DNA of 64,000 bases from Coenobita brevimanus (GCA_032717465.1 CM064683.1:33985542-34049541), one strand, 5' to 3'; shown: positions 45,922-58,275, numbered from the stretch's first letter. Notes: generated from the sequence alone by a model not told the origin. Made by a program: numbers and translations.

Positions 45922-46540
45922 TCATGCATTAGTCAAAGGATATAAAAAGGGAATGTATGCTTCCATGCACGAGATAATAACCTCTGTAATGCGCAAGGCA
46001 CACTCAGATGACTCCTGGCCATGGAAGCAATAATCATTACAGGGAAAATCAAAGAAGTACTGCCTGAGGGCCTCCCAATCAGCAGCTTCAAAGTGCCACA
46101 GACGATGGTTTTTTGGAGGATCCACAGGCCGTACCAGAGCGATAGGACAGGTTAAGGTGATAACGTTGTGATCGGAGGAGCCCAACAGAGAGAAAAGATT
46201 AACAGTGTAAGCAGAAAGATTAGTTGTAAGGAAGAGGTCAAGTATGTTGGAGCTCTCTCCAAGGCGGTCAAGGATACGGGTAGGGTGCTGTACAAGCTGC
46301 TCTAGGTCATTAAGGATAGAAAAGGTGTAGGCTTGTTCATCAGGTGGTTCAGTGAAAGGAGAGGAGAGCCAAAGGTGGTGGTGAACATTGAAATCTCCTA
46401 GAATGGAGATTTCAGAGAAAGGAGAAATGGATAGAATGCGTTCCATCGTGGAAGTAAGATAGCCAAAGAATTTTTGATAGTCAGTAGAATTAGGAGATAA
46501 GCAAACGGCACAGATATATTTAGTCAGAGAATGACATTAG
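45922..46540 (-). pseudogene. LINE endonuclease (inverted copy)
   Basis: The 174-codon frame plus its upstream part carry [20 protein letters not shown] (catalytic GDFN), [30 protein letters not shown] and [15 protein letters not shown] (SDH). They end with the [19 protein letters not shown] segment. It is an APE-type endonuclease of the Jockey/CR1 group. The first strands (SIRGL, TETQL) are lost to 5' truncation. Confidence 0.86.
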
Positions 46541-46851
46541 GGGAGCTGTTGTCACGTGCATGGAAACATACATTCCATTCTCTTTTGCTGTAACTAAAAC
46601 AAACAAACAAAAAATTAGTTTAATCATGCTTGTTCTAATGCTCTCCACAACAAAGAGTAGGTTTACAAGAGGTACCGGAACCAACCCCGCCTTGAATCTC
46701 ATCACATTTATGTCTCTTCCCAAAACCATGCTAAGTCTGTCTTTCGCACTGCAAAGAATAATTTCATCCGTACTAGCCTAAATGCTCTGAACTCTCTAAC
46801 TCAAATTCTTCCTGCTCCTTCTAACACCTTGCCAAAAACCACTGTTGAGAA

Positions 46852-47194
46852 GCGAACGATGCAGGGTGACAAGAGAGAGAGAGAGAGAGAGAGAGAAAGT
46901 AGAGGGGAAGAGAGGTCGTTATTACATGAGGGAAATGCCTGAGGAGAGTTGAGGGAAGGGTCATTACTGAAGAGAGACTGAAGTGCCTGGGAGGGGCCAA
47001 TTTTGTCAAGGATGCCTTTCACAGGATGCTGCGTCAGCCAAGAAAGGAAAAGACTGAGGTAGGTCTTTCAGTTTCTTGGGGAAGAGAACGCAGTTTTCGC
47101 TTTATTTTTACCACGTTGGGACGATTTTACTCAGTTTAAGATGGCGTACTATATTTCAAACTGGAAGGGTTACATGCAGCCCCATTATCGCTTT
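46852..47194. other. No gene recognised; (GA)n at 46,871-46,897
   Basis: Unassigned sequence after the last LINE piece. Confidence 0.5.
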
Positions 47195-47370
47195 AAAAAC
47201 AGGGAGTGCTGGGGTGGGACGCCTTTACGTGGTGGAACTGATATGACTGGGTGGTGGACCTGCCCTATCCCAATCCCCAGAAAGTACTATGGTGATCTGA
47301 GGAAGACGGGCTGTTTCGTCCTGCAGTCCATCAGGATTCACTTTCACATGAATCTAGGAATGTAATTAAT
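47195..47370 (-). repeat. Interspersed repeat 'X', copy 3 (inverted)
   Basis: GGTGGGACGCCTTTACGTGG and GCAGTCCATCAGGATTCACT match the reverse complement of the 38.1-kb copy. Confidence 0.55.
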
Positions 47371-47474
47371 ATTTCTCCCACTTTCACAGTCTGCTACGTA
47401 AAATGGCCGAAATAACAAGGATAAACTAAAAACAAGAAATTAAATACAAACACAAACGGATCATCTATCTATCG

Positions 47475-48100
47475 ACTGCCAGACGCCTTCATCCTGTAAG
47501 GGGTGGCCCCAGACAAATCGCCTCAATGTCGCTCTGTCCCCCACCATTTCACTGCCCTCCACCCAACTCCCCCCTTCCCCCCCGCCATATACCTCTCCAC
47601 TCCATCCCTCCATCTCATCCTTAGCCTCCCACTCCTTCTCCCCCCCCTCCACCTCACTCACATACAATTTCTTCGTTAGTCTCTTACTCTCCATTCTTTC
47701 CACATGGCCAAACCACCTCACTATCATTCTCCTAACGCTTTCTATCACATCCACATCCACACCATAACGCTCCTTCACTTCCTAATTTGTCAGTCTGTCT
47801 CTCCATGTAACTCCACATGCTCCTCTCAAATAACTCATTTCCACTGTTCTCACTCTTGACTTGTGTCCATCCAACAAGGTCCAAGCTTCACTTCCATACT
47901 TTAGGGTTGGTATCACAATACTCTTATGCAGCGACTGTTTTACTTCCATGCCCACTTCCCTCTTCCATATCACTGCTTTCAAAGAACCAGCAACCTTTCT
48001 TCCTAGTTATACCCTTTCAAGCATTTCGCCCTCTTCCATCCTAACTCATCACACTACCCAAGTACTTAAACGCACACACATTTTTCATTTCCTCCTCATC
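47475..48100 (-). pseudogene. C-terminal region of RTE-like LINE
   Basis: REVGMEVKQSLHKSIVIPTL, YGSEAWTLLDGHKSRVRTVE and GACGVTWRDRLTN end at an in-frame stop (47,780). The sequence continues EVKERYGVDVDVIESVRRMI, VRWFGHVERMESKRLTKKLY and SEVEGGEKEWEAKD, where the GRGRPRMRW motif has become EKEWEAKDEM through a frame change. It ends GDRATLRRFVWGHPLQ just before the tail. Confidence 0.85.
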
Positions 48101-48105
48101 CAACC

Positions 48106-49636
48106 TCACTGTACTGTACATTCAGTGGCTTCATTTCTCTCGAAGACCATAACTTTACTCTTCCCTACATTCAGCTTTAGATTCCGTTTCTTACACAGTT
48201 TCTCAAACTCATTCACCAAGCCTTGCAGTACCCCTTCGTCTTCACTTAACAATACAGTATCATCTGCAAACAACAGTACAGGGAGTTTCCAAACACTGCC
48301 CTCTCTCATTATTGTCGCTCCAACCTTCACTGCCCTACCTTGTACCTCTTTTATAACCCCATCCATATACAGGCTGAACAACCATGGAGACATGACACAT
48401 CTCTGTTTCAATCCATCAGTCAAACAGAAAAATTCACTCAGTTCAATATCCACACGCACTGCAGCCTTAGCCCACTCATACATAATTTTCACGGCATTCA
48501 ACAACTTCCCATCTACTCCATATATTCTTAATACTTTCCACAATCCTTGTCTATCTACCCTGTCATATGCTTTCTCCAAATCCACGAAGACCACGTACAA
48601 CTTCTTTCAATTCTCTAAAAACTTTTCCACTAAAGACCTAAGAACGAATATCTGATCTACACAACACCTTCCCTTCCTTAAATCTTTCTATTCCTGTCTG
48701 ACTAATTCCTCTGTTATTTTCCTAACGCTGTCAATAAGTATCCTGCCAAATACTTTTCCTATTACAATTACACTAAGAAGACAAATGCCCCTATATTTAC
48801 CCCACACTTCATTTCCCACTTTTCCTTTGTGCAGAGGAATAATTATACCTGACTTCCAATCCTTTGGGACTCTACTTTCCTCCCAGGCCAATCTGCACAT
48901 CTTCCATATCCATTCTACTACTATCGCTCCCCCATGCTTCAGCATTTCACCACACACTTCTTCAAGTCCTGAGGCCTTCCCCATTTTGACCGTCTTCATT
49001 ATTTCAACTACTTCCATCCTATTGATTTCTTCCTCTCTTCTCACTTCCCTCCTTCTCCCAGCCATTCCCCAGTCACTTGTATTCGCAATTCTTTCATTCT
49101 CTATGTTCAACAATTCCTTAAATTTTTCTCTCCATCTGCTCACTTTTTCTCCCCTCTTCACTAGCAATCTACCATTTTTATCTTTCGCTCCCTATTTTAC
49201 TTCTTCATCACCCTGTCTAACTCTCCTTACCTCTTTCCAGAACATTTTTTTATATTCCCTCCATTTTACACTTAAATTCCCACCAAATTCCTCATCCATT
49301 TTCATCTTAATCTCTCTTACTAATTTTTTCACCTCTCTCTTCCTCTCTACATATAACTTCTTCTGTCTCTCAACTTCTTCCACGCCTCTGTTTCTCATCC
49401 ACTTCCACTCACTATTTGCCTTCTTCTTTTGCACCACAACCCTTCTCACCTCTTCATTCGACCATGCGTTCCTTGCACCCCTCTTTTGTCGTCTCTTCAC
49501 CCCACACACCACTTCACATGTTGCACAGATTTCTTCTCTGAATATCTTGTACACACCTTCCATGTCCCCCATCTGCTCCAAATCATAGTTACCCAATTGC
49601 TCCTCCACTTCTCTATTATATTCTGTCTTTTTATTT

Positions 49637-49650
<14 letters not shown>
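48106..49650 (-). pseudogene. Linker and reverse transcriptase of RTE-like LINE
   Basis: Linker 49,650-49,192 (KKLYVERKREVKKLVREIKM, NLSVKWREYKKMFWKEVRRV). RT N-terminus 49,167-48,688 (VKMGKASGLEEVCGEMLKHG, GIIIPLHKGKVGNEVWGKYR, GICLLSVIVIGKVFGRILID), which ends in a stop in the EELVRQE segment. RT core 48,600-48,106 (VDLEKAYDRVDRQGLWKVLR, KQRCVMSPWLFSLYMDGVIK, LLFADDTVLLSEDEGVLQGL). FADD is intact. Confidence 0.87.
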
Positions 49651-50556
<906 letters not shown>

Positions 50557-50727
50557 GTACTTTGTTTGGTTCTTGGTTGTCGCCTGTTAATCAGTCCTGG
50601 TCTGAGGCTTCTTGTTCGTATTTTTATGAAGTTGTTTTGCGGGGAGGACCACTAACACTCCGCCAACCCACTTGTGTCACGTTGGGAACACGTGGTGGTT
50701 TCTTATAAGATTACCACCCAGCGTTGT

Positions 50728-50758
50728 AAATGATTTCCTGGTTTACAGGAAATCATTT
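50728..50758. repeat. Perfect 13-bp hairpin
   Basis: AAATGATTTCCTG, loop GTTTA, CAGGAAATCATTT. It lies at the 5' edge of the near-complete RTE-like copy. Confidence 0.85.
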
Positions 50759-51991
50759 GGCTTGCCACTCAATGTAGAGCTGCCCCAAGATAGAGTACTG
50801 TGATCTGAGTCTGGATTCCAGAGGCTTGAATGGTGAATGAATGAGTGTGATTCATTTTCCTGGGCAGACTTTTAATAGTTATACTTTTATCAGGTGTTTT
50901 TCTTCCTCTCTGTGCCTTACATCATCCCATTATTAGGTGCAGAAACAGGTCATGACGATGTTGATGAAATGGCACAAAACCATTTTCTTCGGCAGAGCAG
51001 AGGTTGCTATTGTGTGGCCCCAGATTTATGAGAGCGTTAACTCACACTTAAGTTTCTCTCCTCCTACAACCCACCATCACCTTTCAGGGGATAGGCAGCG
51101 AACCACACGGGTATATCAGTGCTACCGCGGGAAGGTTCCCTCTCCAACACCGTCTCTAATATTCAGAGGGTTAATCAACAGTAAACCAGCTCCAAACTCC
51201 CTCTCCCAGTTTCCTTATTCTCAGCGTCCAGTTCTCTTATTTCTCGGGACTGCCACAGATTGCCTCCCATTATTTTATTCATCTCTAATTTTTCACCTAC
51301 TCAAAAACCTTCCTCATCGTTCTCGATCTCCTTTTCCTCGCACTCCTCTTTCTCGTCTGTCTGTCTGTCCGTCTCAGTTCCATTCCTCTACGGGCCTAAA
51401 ATCTTCTCTCCCAGCTCCTTTACACACTGGTGTTCTTAAAATATCCCTTTCCTCCCAGCTCTCCTGTCACCAACGCCTTCTCATTCGTCAGCCTCCCCTC
51501 AGCCTTCAGTTTCCCCAGACCCCCATAAACATCTCCCAGTTCCTTTCTCCACATTTCCGTAACCCTTTCATTTCTCTACTTCACAGTCCTGTCATCATTT
51601 CCCAACGAATTTATTTTCAGTTCCAAAAATCCTAGCTCAGTTTTGATAATTCTTGTGTTCAGACCCCAAAAGTTCTCCCACTTCCCATTCCCAATTGTCA
51701 ATTCCCTGACTCAGTCCTTACACAACCTCCCAATACCTTAATTCCACTGGTGGGCCTAAAATAGCCAACATAAGCTGCCCATACACCGCCTTTTCGTCTC
51801 CCTAAGCCTCTCTCAGTCCGAAATTTCCTAATTTCCCAACTCTTAATTCCCAAGCTCAAAGGTTCTACCAAATCTTTTATTCATCTGGTGTGCTCGAAAT
51901 AGCCACTCTACCTTTGCTCTCACACCGTCTTCTCATTCGTGTGGCTCACCTCATTCCCTTCTTGCCGTGTCCTTCATTTTAAGCACCTCCA
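50759..51991. other. Pyrimidine-rich sequence with one repeat 'X' copy; no gene recognised
   Basis: From 51,180 the sequence is CT-rich with TCTCCCAGYTCC-type words. The 232-codon frame (50,937-51,635) is Ser/Pro/Leu-rich, without a domain. Confidence 0.5.
51030..51175 (+). repeat. Interspersed repeat 'X', copy 4
   Basis: TATATCAGTGCTACCGCGGG followed by AAGGTTCCCTCTCCAACACC aligns with ATATCGGCGTCACCACGTGA, AGGCGTCCCTCTCCAATGCC at 38.2 kb. Confidence 0.5.

Positions 51992-52072
<81 letters not shown>
51992..52072. repeat. (CA)n microsatellite
   Basis: About 40 CA units with one CATACA interruption. Confidence 0.98.
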
Positions 52073-52074
<2 letters not shown>

Positions 52075-53516
52075 TGTCAGCATCTTTCTTTTCACTCTTT
52101 CCTTTTTCCTCTCCCTCCTCCTTCTCTTCTTTCTCCATCTTCTACTGGGATCTTCCCTCATTCGTCTCCTTTCCTACCTCCTATTGTTGCTGACATACAG
52201 CCTCGAAAGGACCATAAGATCCCGTGTTGTTTGCTTTCCATTGTGTTCCTAGCATCTCCTCTCTCACCATCGTCTTGTTCCTAGCTCCTCCTTTTTCCTC
52301 CTTCAGATTAAGCATCTTCACCCACCCACCCACCTACCCACACTCACATGATACACGGATACACACGCTCCCATTCTCACTTCTTGTTAGCATATTCCCT
52401 CCTCCTTCCCTCTTTCTCCTTACTCTACCTCTCAGTTCCCTTCACTCCAAACCTTTCCGTATCGTCTAAAAAACGGCTGTCAATTCACTTTTCTCTTCTA
52501 CACTTGAGAGTAATGGAATATATTCCTGAATGGGGTGCTAGATTCTTTTTATTTTCCTAAACCTCTTCTGACGTCCCATTTCTTCAAACCTCTCCATTTC
52601 TCCTTTAGAACAGTTAATTATTCAGCTTTCACTTGTACATTTTGAGTACTGGTTGACTTAAATTTTTTGAATAGTAAAATTTACCAAAATTTCTTCTATA
52701 CTTCTGTTTCGCTTCCTTTCCCTCCTCTCACATCCCTTCACTCCAGATTTTTCAGTTCCAAAATGACTATGCTATGAATTTCTTTCACTTTTAAAAAATC
52801 ACAACAATAATTTGATTAAGCATACGGAATTTAACAGATCATTCTTGTTTACATTAACTTCTCGCTTCTGTTTCTCTCACGTCCCTTCCGTTTAGCTCTC
52901 TCTGTTTCCTTTTGAAAACGGCAACATAAGAACAGATATTGCTGCCCTGTCTTAACTATTGTTGTTTATCTCCGGTCTGTCTGGTCGAACAGATCCGTCG
53001 ACCATAGCTAAGCAACTGCTGGAGTGTGGCGGTCCGACAGGTGCAAAGCAGTATATGCACCGTGAAGGGAACCGGTGGCCCTTTATGGTAGACAGCACCC
53101 AACAAGGGTTGGACCAGTGGCTTTCGTCACGAGGTGGTGTAGGGGAATATGAGGAGGTTTAGCCCTTGGGTGGACGCTGCAGCTGCATTGCTCTACACAG
53201 TGTACACAGAGCTACCACGTGTAGCTCCTCGTCAGGATAATCTGTGGATAATATTTTCGCAGTTTGGAAATGCTTTAACCCCCGCTTTTTTGCTCACGTC
53301 CTTCCTTCCAGACTTCTCGTCCTCTGCCTGTGATGACTGTTTATTCGCCATTTTCTTCTTAACATTCAGAACAATTAAGTTACAATCTCGAAAGCCTTGC
53401 ATCCACACGTTCCTTTACACATCACCATATCCAGACTCCTCTCCACTTGAAAACGACTTTGTCCACAGTTGACGTTCCTGCTTCTCGGAATAACTGCGAA
53501 ATAATTTTGTGGAAAT
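52073..53516. other. Pyrimidine-rich sequence, no gene recognised
   Basis: Degenerate CCTTTCCCTCCTCTCAC-type words recur to about 52,900. The remainder is unassigned. Confidence 0.5.
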
Positions 53517-53778
53517 GATTTAGGGGAGAGGATGGAGAGCGAGAGACTGACGAGGAGTGTATGCGGGTGAGGTGGAGGGGGGAAAGAGGAGGGGAAGGCC
53601 GAGGATGAGACGGAGGGTTGGAGTGGAGAGGTATATGAGAGAGTGTGAAGTGGAAGCAGGACAATGATATGGCGTTGGACAGGGCGACATGGAGGCGTTT
53701 TGTTTTTAGCCACCCCTTACGAGATTGGGGCTTCTGGCAATAGACAGATAGATAGGCTAGACAGATAGATTTAGGGGA
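53517..53778 (+). mobile_element. RTE-like LINE family A, 3' fragment with target-site duplication
   Basis: About 240 bp of the 3' end (GAGAGACTGACGAGGAGTGT, then GGCCGAGGATGAGACGGAGG, then GCCACCCCTTACGAGATTGG), with tail AGACAGATAGATAGGC. GATTTAGGGGA occurs at both borders (53,517-53,527 and 53,768-53,778), an 11-bp target-site duplication. The coding remnant (RGRPRMRR) is frameshifted. Confidence 0.9.
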
Positions 53779-54619
53779 CTGTTTTGTTTTGCGCCTGATG
53801 CAAATTTAACCTCATATCCTTCCCTCCACACCCTTTCGCATCCACCTTAGACGATATACTGTATACAGAGTAATCCGTAGATTGTGTTCCATTGGCAGTT
53901 CTCTTGATGAATTATGTTGCGGGGACACTGAGTCTGCTGGTGTGAGTGTCGGTGTGGCAAGGGGAGAAGGGAAAAAAAGAAGCAGGGTAGACATTGTTAA
54001 CGTTGACTGAATGTTCCCGCGGCATACGAGAAATCGCCTGGGGAGTGGAAGAAGAGTATTATGTATGTAAATCAATGCATTAATATGTACTATATAGACA
54101 AATAGACAGACAGATAGATAATAGGTCATTTTTTATATTTTATTTTTCATACCTCCGTATAATTTTTGTTTTGGAAAAAACTGCCATCCAGAGTTTCTTC
54201 TCTTATCCTGCTCATTTTCAACTCCTGGATAGCTGTATATATATTGTTAATTAATTCATGTATTTATTTGTCTACCTATTTATTTTTGCATCCATAACTG
54301 GGAAAATAGGAATATTGCAGACTGAGTGCTTGTGCACCTAATGCAAATATAATCTCTCATCATCCCTCTCCGTTTCCACCTGAGAACAACTGTGTACTCT
54401 CTTTCAGACCTGAATATAGTAGATGCTGCATAAATAAGATTCTGATTTACGCATTATATCTTAATCCCTCCCTTGATGGAACCTCTTTATTGGATTCCTC
54501 CTACAACATTCAGACGATTTCATTCACGTTAAGGGAGATATCCTGTTGTGAAGGGGTAAATGAAATCCATATCCAGCCTCTTTAATTTAAAGGAGTTTAC
54601 TAAGTTTTATTCATCAATG
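53779..54619. other. No gene recognised
   Basis: Includes a short GACAGATAGATA tract (54,103-54,121). No domain signature. Confidence 0.5.
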
Positions 54620-54935
54620 AAAACAAGAAAGAATCAAAGGTTGGAAGCCCACAAACTGTTCTAAAACAATCAAATGCAAAATCCGTTCATTTAAAGGTGA
54701 CTGGATTCATTGCATTTGAGGGAAAGAAATTCAGACTGATGAATAGAGTTCTAGAGATGACCTGTTGTATTCATGAATGATTTATAAAACCAGTTAACCT
54801 TTGCATTAAAGAGTTGGACAGAAAAGGGTGTGAGAGTTGGCTACATCACGGGTGCTACAAGACCGCTGTAATGGAGAAGGGAAACACGCACATTGTTCAA
54901 AAGAGACCACTGAAGAAACAATAATAATGGGATAA
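54620..54935 (-). mobile_element. Degenerate Jockey/CR1-type LINE 3' fragment
   Basis: It aligns with 43,665-44,030, the 3' end of the inverted LINE. Shared stretches include AGAATCAAAGG, GACCTGTTG followed by CATGAATGA, TTTGCATTAAAGAG, GGACAGAAAAGGG and ACGGGTGCTAC. Many substitutions suggest an old insertion. Confidence 0.75.
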
Positions 54936-55446
54936 AAAAGGAATAGGCTTACTCTAGCGAAAAATGAGACAGACAGACAAACAGACAGACAGATTGAGAA
55001 TGAGGAGGCAAGAACAAAATGAAATATACTTAATCGTACTGAAGAGGTTATTTCTACCCCAGCTAACTTTCTCACTCCTTTCCTCGAGTGAAAACTTGTG
55101 CATTCAGTGTATTTATTTTCAGAGTTTAAAAGTGCAGCTGAAATACATTTTCGAAAAGCCTTCATGTGCACCTTTTTCCTTTCGCCTTCCCCTTGCAAAT
55201 CTCCCCATTACTGCATGGGAAGATAATATGTTTTTAGTTTTCGTTTACTCCTCGAAATAGCATCAGAACTGCATTTACGAAAGGGTTTAAGAAATGATAT
55301 GAGCAATTTATCTAAACCTAACTCATTACCTCTCCGCTTAATCTTTAGTCCGGGAGTGTTATGACAATACCTACTCGTAAACTTAAAATTCATAAGTGAA
55401 TTAGGTTTTCGAATGTTTTTGCGCAACACTTTCTCTCATCAATCCG

Positions 55447-55450
<4 letters not shown>
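54936..55450. other. No gene recognised
   Basis: GACAGACA repeats near 54,967-54,995. Otherwise unassigned. Confidence 0.5.
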
Positions 55451-55497
<47 letters not shown>

Positions 55498-55586
55498 CAC
55501 TTCTTCCTTCAGTTTTCTCACCCTCCTCACCCTCTTCCCAGTCCGTCTCCTTTACATTTTGGTATTCGAAATATATCATCCCTCCA

Positions 55587-55642
<56 letters not shown>
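55451..55642. repeat. (CT)n and (CA)n microsatellites
   Basis: CT tract 55,451-55,492 and CA tract 55,589-55,642. Confidence 0.98.
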
Positions 55643-55647
<5 letters not shown>

Positions 55648-55889
55648 ATAATACTGAGAGATGTCCGCTTTTTTTTTCTTTTTCATTGTTTTGTCCCCGT
55701 CCAAGTCAGCACCACTCTTGCCTTGGGTTTCAGTTAACACCAAAGGATTTTAGTCAGTTGTCATATGAGAGTAGGCGTCTTATTACTGTCATCATTAACC
55801 CTCTCAAGGTTTGGACAATTATAGAACTTATTCTAGCTATAATCAGACGGTTCTATTCAGCTGAGAATGAATTTGGCTATAAGGAGTGT

Positions 55890-56091
55890 ATAAAGAATGG
55901 GAATGAGTACAAGGGTGTATGTGAGTAAGGTGGAGAAGAGCAGGGGGAGGGGGAGACCGAGACTGAGACAGGGATGGGATGGATATTTGAGAGAGGGGAT
56001 GTGAGATGGAAAGTAAGTAACCTAATGGCAGAGAACAGGCTGACATGGAAGCAATCTGTCGGTGGCCATCCTTTGTGGGATTACGGCGCTT

Positions 56092-56131
<40 letters not shown>
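55890..56131 (+). mobile_element. RTE-like LINE family A, 3' fragment, ending in (GA)n
   Basis: GTGTATGTGAGTAAGGTGGA, then GGGGGAGGGGGAGACCGAGA, then GGTGGCCATCCTTTGTGGGA correspond to the last 200 bp of family A. The usual GATA tail is replaced by a GA tract (56,095-56,131). Confidence 0.82.
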
Positions 56132-56134
<3 letters not shown>

Positions 56135-56342
56135 CTATACCATACCCAGTGAACTGCACATCAATAGCTCGTTTCAAGTATTTTATTATTCCATTTTTCG
56201 GAATTGCGTGGTGATCATTCCCTCTTTCTTCTTGCAGGCTTTCATTACAGGAATTGATTGGATAGCCTTGTACTTAATACACGCCCACATACGCTCGCAA
56301 AGACACACACACATACAATCAGCCAACCAGCCAACAGACAGA

Positions 56343-56344
<2 letters not shown>

Positions 56345-56393
<49 letters not shown>

Positions 56394-56547
56394 CCTAAGG
56401 TACTGTTGTATGGGTGGTTAGAGAACTTTTTTCCATCCCCTCCTGTTTCTTCATTTTCTTTCTTTTGCTTTTTCTTCGTCTTTGTTTTTATTTTTTTAAA
56501 TTCCTGTTCTTGTTTCCACCTTTCGCTTCCCTTTCTCCTTCCTCACG

Positions 56548-56595
<48 letters not shown>
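56345..56595. repeat. Two (CT)n microsatellites with T/C-rich spacer
   Basis: CT tracts at 56,345-56,392 and 56,553-56,595. The overlapping 210-codon frame is an artefact. Confidence 0.96.
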
Positions 56596-56598
<3 letters not shown>

Positions 56599-56794
56599 GT
56601 GTCAATTCCGTGTTCTGTCTTTCCTTCATCATTCTCCTTTTTCGTCTTCATCCTTTTGTCTGTTTCCGCTCACCACCACTTCTTTTTCTCCCAGTTCGTT
56701 ACTTACTAACACCTAACCCCAGACTCAGGGTAGACATAGATCAGGAAGTGAATGGATTTTTCAAAGAGCCATTGTCTATCTATCTAGCTGTATT

Positions 56795-57601
56795 TTGTAT
56801 GAGTATATACTGTTGTTTGCAGATGATACTGTGTTGTTGAGTGAAGACGAAGGGGAGCTGCAAGGCTTGGTGGATGAATTTGGGAGAGTGTGTAAGAAAC
56901 GGAATCTAAAGGTGAATGTAGGGAAGAGTAAAGTGATGGTCTTTGAGAGAGGTGAAGTCAGTGAGTGTACAGCGAGGTTGGATGGTGAGGAATTGGAAAA
57001 TGTGAGTACGTTTAAGTACTTGGGTAGTCTGATGAGTAAGGATGGAGGTTTGGAGGGTGAAGTGCTTGAAAGGGTACAGCAGGGAAGAAAGGTTGCTGGT
57101 TCTTTGAAATCAGTGATAAGAAACAGGGAAGTGAGCATGGAAGTGAAAAAGTTACTACATGACAGTATTGTGATACCAACTCTAACGTATGGAAGTGAAG
57201 CTTGGACGTTGTTGGAAGGACACAAGTCAAGAGTGAGAGCAGTGGAAATGAGTTATTTAAGAGGAGCCTGTGGAGTCACATGGAGAGACAGGCTGACGAA
57301 TGAGGATATAAAGGAGCGTTGTGGTGTGGATGTGGATGTGGATGTGATAGGAAGCGTTATGAGGAACACACTGAGGTGGTTTGGCCATGTGGAGAGGATG
57401 GAGGGTGAAAGACTGACGAAGAGAGTGTATGTGAGTGAGGTGGAGGGGGGAAGAGGGAGGGGGAGGCCGAGGATGAGATGGAGGGATAGGGTGGAGAGGT
57501 ATATGAGAGAGAGGGGTGTGAGTTGGGAGCAGGGCAGTGAAATGGCGGGCGACAGGGCGACTTGGAGGCGATTTGTTTGTGGCCACCCCAAACGGGATTG
57601 A
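56795..57601 (+). pseudogene. RT C-terminal half of RTE-like LINE
   Basis: A 268-codon open frame: LLFADDTVLLSEDEGELQGL, KVNVGKSKVMVFERGEVSEC, STFKYLGSLMSKDGGLEGEV, YGSEAWTLLEGHKSRVRAVE, GACGVTWRDRLTNEDIKERC, LRWFGHVERMEGERLTKRVY, GRGRGRPRMRWRDRVERYMR and GDRATWRRFVCGHPKRD. The whole N-terminal half (endonuclease, RT motifs 1-5) is missing, so the product cannot work. The intact frame suggests a recent insertion. Confidence 0.9.
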
Positions 57602-57635
57602 GGCGTCTGGCAATAGATAGATAGATAGATATACA
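56795..57635 (+). mobile_element. RTE-like LINE family A, 5'-truncated, well preserved (copy 4)
   Basis: It starts at the RT ADD box and runs to the GATA tail (57,612-57,632). The frame is fully open from 56,795 to 57,601, the best preserved 3' half of this family in the window. Its 3' UTR is only a few bases, since the stop (57,599-57,601) lies within GGGATTGAGGCGTCTGG just before the tail. Confidence 0.92.
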
Positions 57636-58275
57636 TACGTATGTACAGTATGTACGTGTGTAGGTATGTATGTTAAACAAGCATTCTTGATGCCCTGCTT
57701 CATAGATCCTGTAATCTAAAACACGTGAAAGGCATAACTTGAACCTCCATGATTTTTTTGTTTTTGTTGCAGAATTTAGTGTAGTTTTCTTCCTTTTCTT
57801 ACGAATATACTGTTGAAATCTGCAGCAAGCGAAACATAAACAAACTTTAGCAGTTGTAATTTATGCAAGAAGCCTCTCTCCAGCAAAAGGAACCGGATAT
57901 GCAATCAATAGCATAATTGATTTTAATAGTGCCAGAAGAAGGATAGATTGATGTTACAGTGTTACTCTATATTTCAGGGGAAATTAACAGTGGCACATGA
58001 AGTCGGTTTGTGTTTAAATGATGGAAGTAGGTGAATCCCAAAATGTCAGTTATGGTTGCGTAACTTCGACCAGGCTTAGCTATGCAGTAGGGATGAAAGT
58101 CCTTGATTACTAACCAAAATCAACCCTTGTATATGACTACAGTTGGCTATCAAATGAGCTGCCAAGGGACAGAGTTCTTCATCAGGATGGAACAAACGAG
58201 TTACACGGAATTAAAATTACTACAGCACACCGTTTAAGGATTACTTACCAAACATTACCTCATCTTCTTCCCAAG
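57636..58275. other. No gene recognised; likely intron upstream of the Ig exon
   Basis: No second exon was identified here. The last 20 bases (CATTACCTCATCTTCTTCCC, then AAG) form a pyrimidine tract and acceptor for the next exon. Confidence 0.5.

Larger units (their letters stand above)
43637..46545 (-). mobile_element. Jockey/CR1-type LINE, inverted copy, 5'-truncated with poly-A tail
   Basis: The minus-strand element ends in a T-run at 43,639-43,657 (its poly-A tail). It runs back through the RT to the endonuclease, starting near 46,545 in the [10 protein letters not shown] region. It lies within the host LINE: plus-strand host sequence ends at 43,636 (DYCSYG) and resumes at about 46,546 (CMETYIP), with about 40 bp of host lost. 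It carries its own insertion at 44,405-44,643. Confidence 0.85.
38870..46851 (+). mobile_element. Jockey/CR1-type LINE (host copy) carrying four nested insertions
   Basis: The host copy survives as pieces that read in order on the plus strand. (1) 38,870-39,108, endonuclease start (SIRGLSSDFLSAELHLSSSK, PHPLFLTKTHLS). (2) 40,838-40,994 (HTHFKAKGGCCAYVCSNKSC, FFTLWLRLSCYSLAKY). (3) 42,390-42,574 (AVYLSPNSTEYESS). (4) 43,341-43,636 (the DLEQLVQYPT-like segment to the DYC box). (5) 46,546-46,851 (CMETYIPFSF, then the linker). Between them lie a same-strand LINE copy, a Tc1/mariner-type element, a TTAA MITE and an inverted LINE copy. The inverted copy supplies the uninterrupted reference sequence. 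The RT half of the host was not found after 46,851. Confidence 0.82.
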
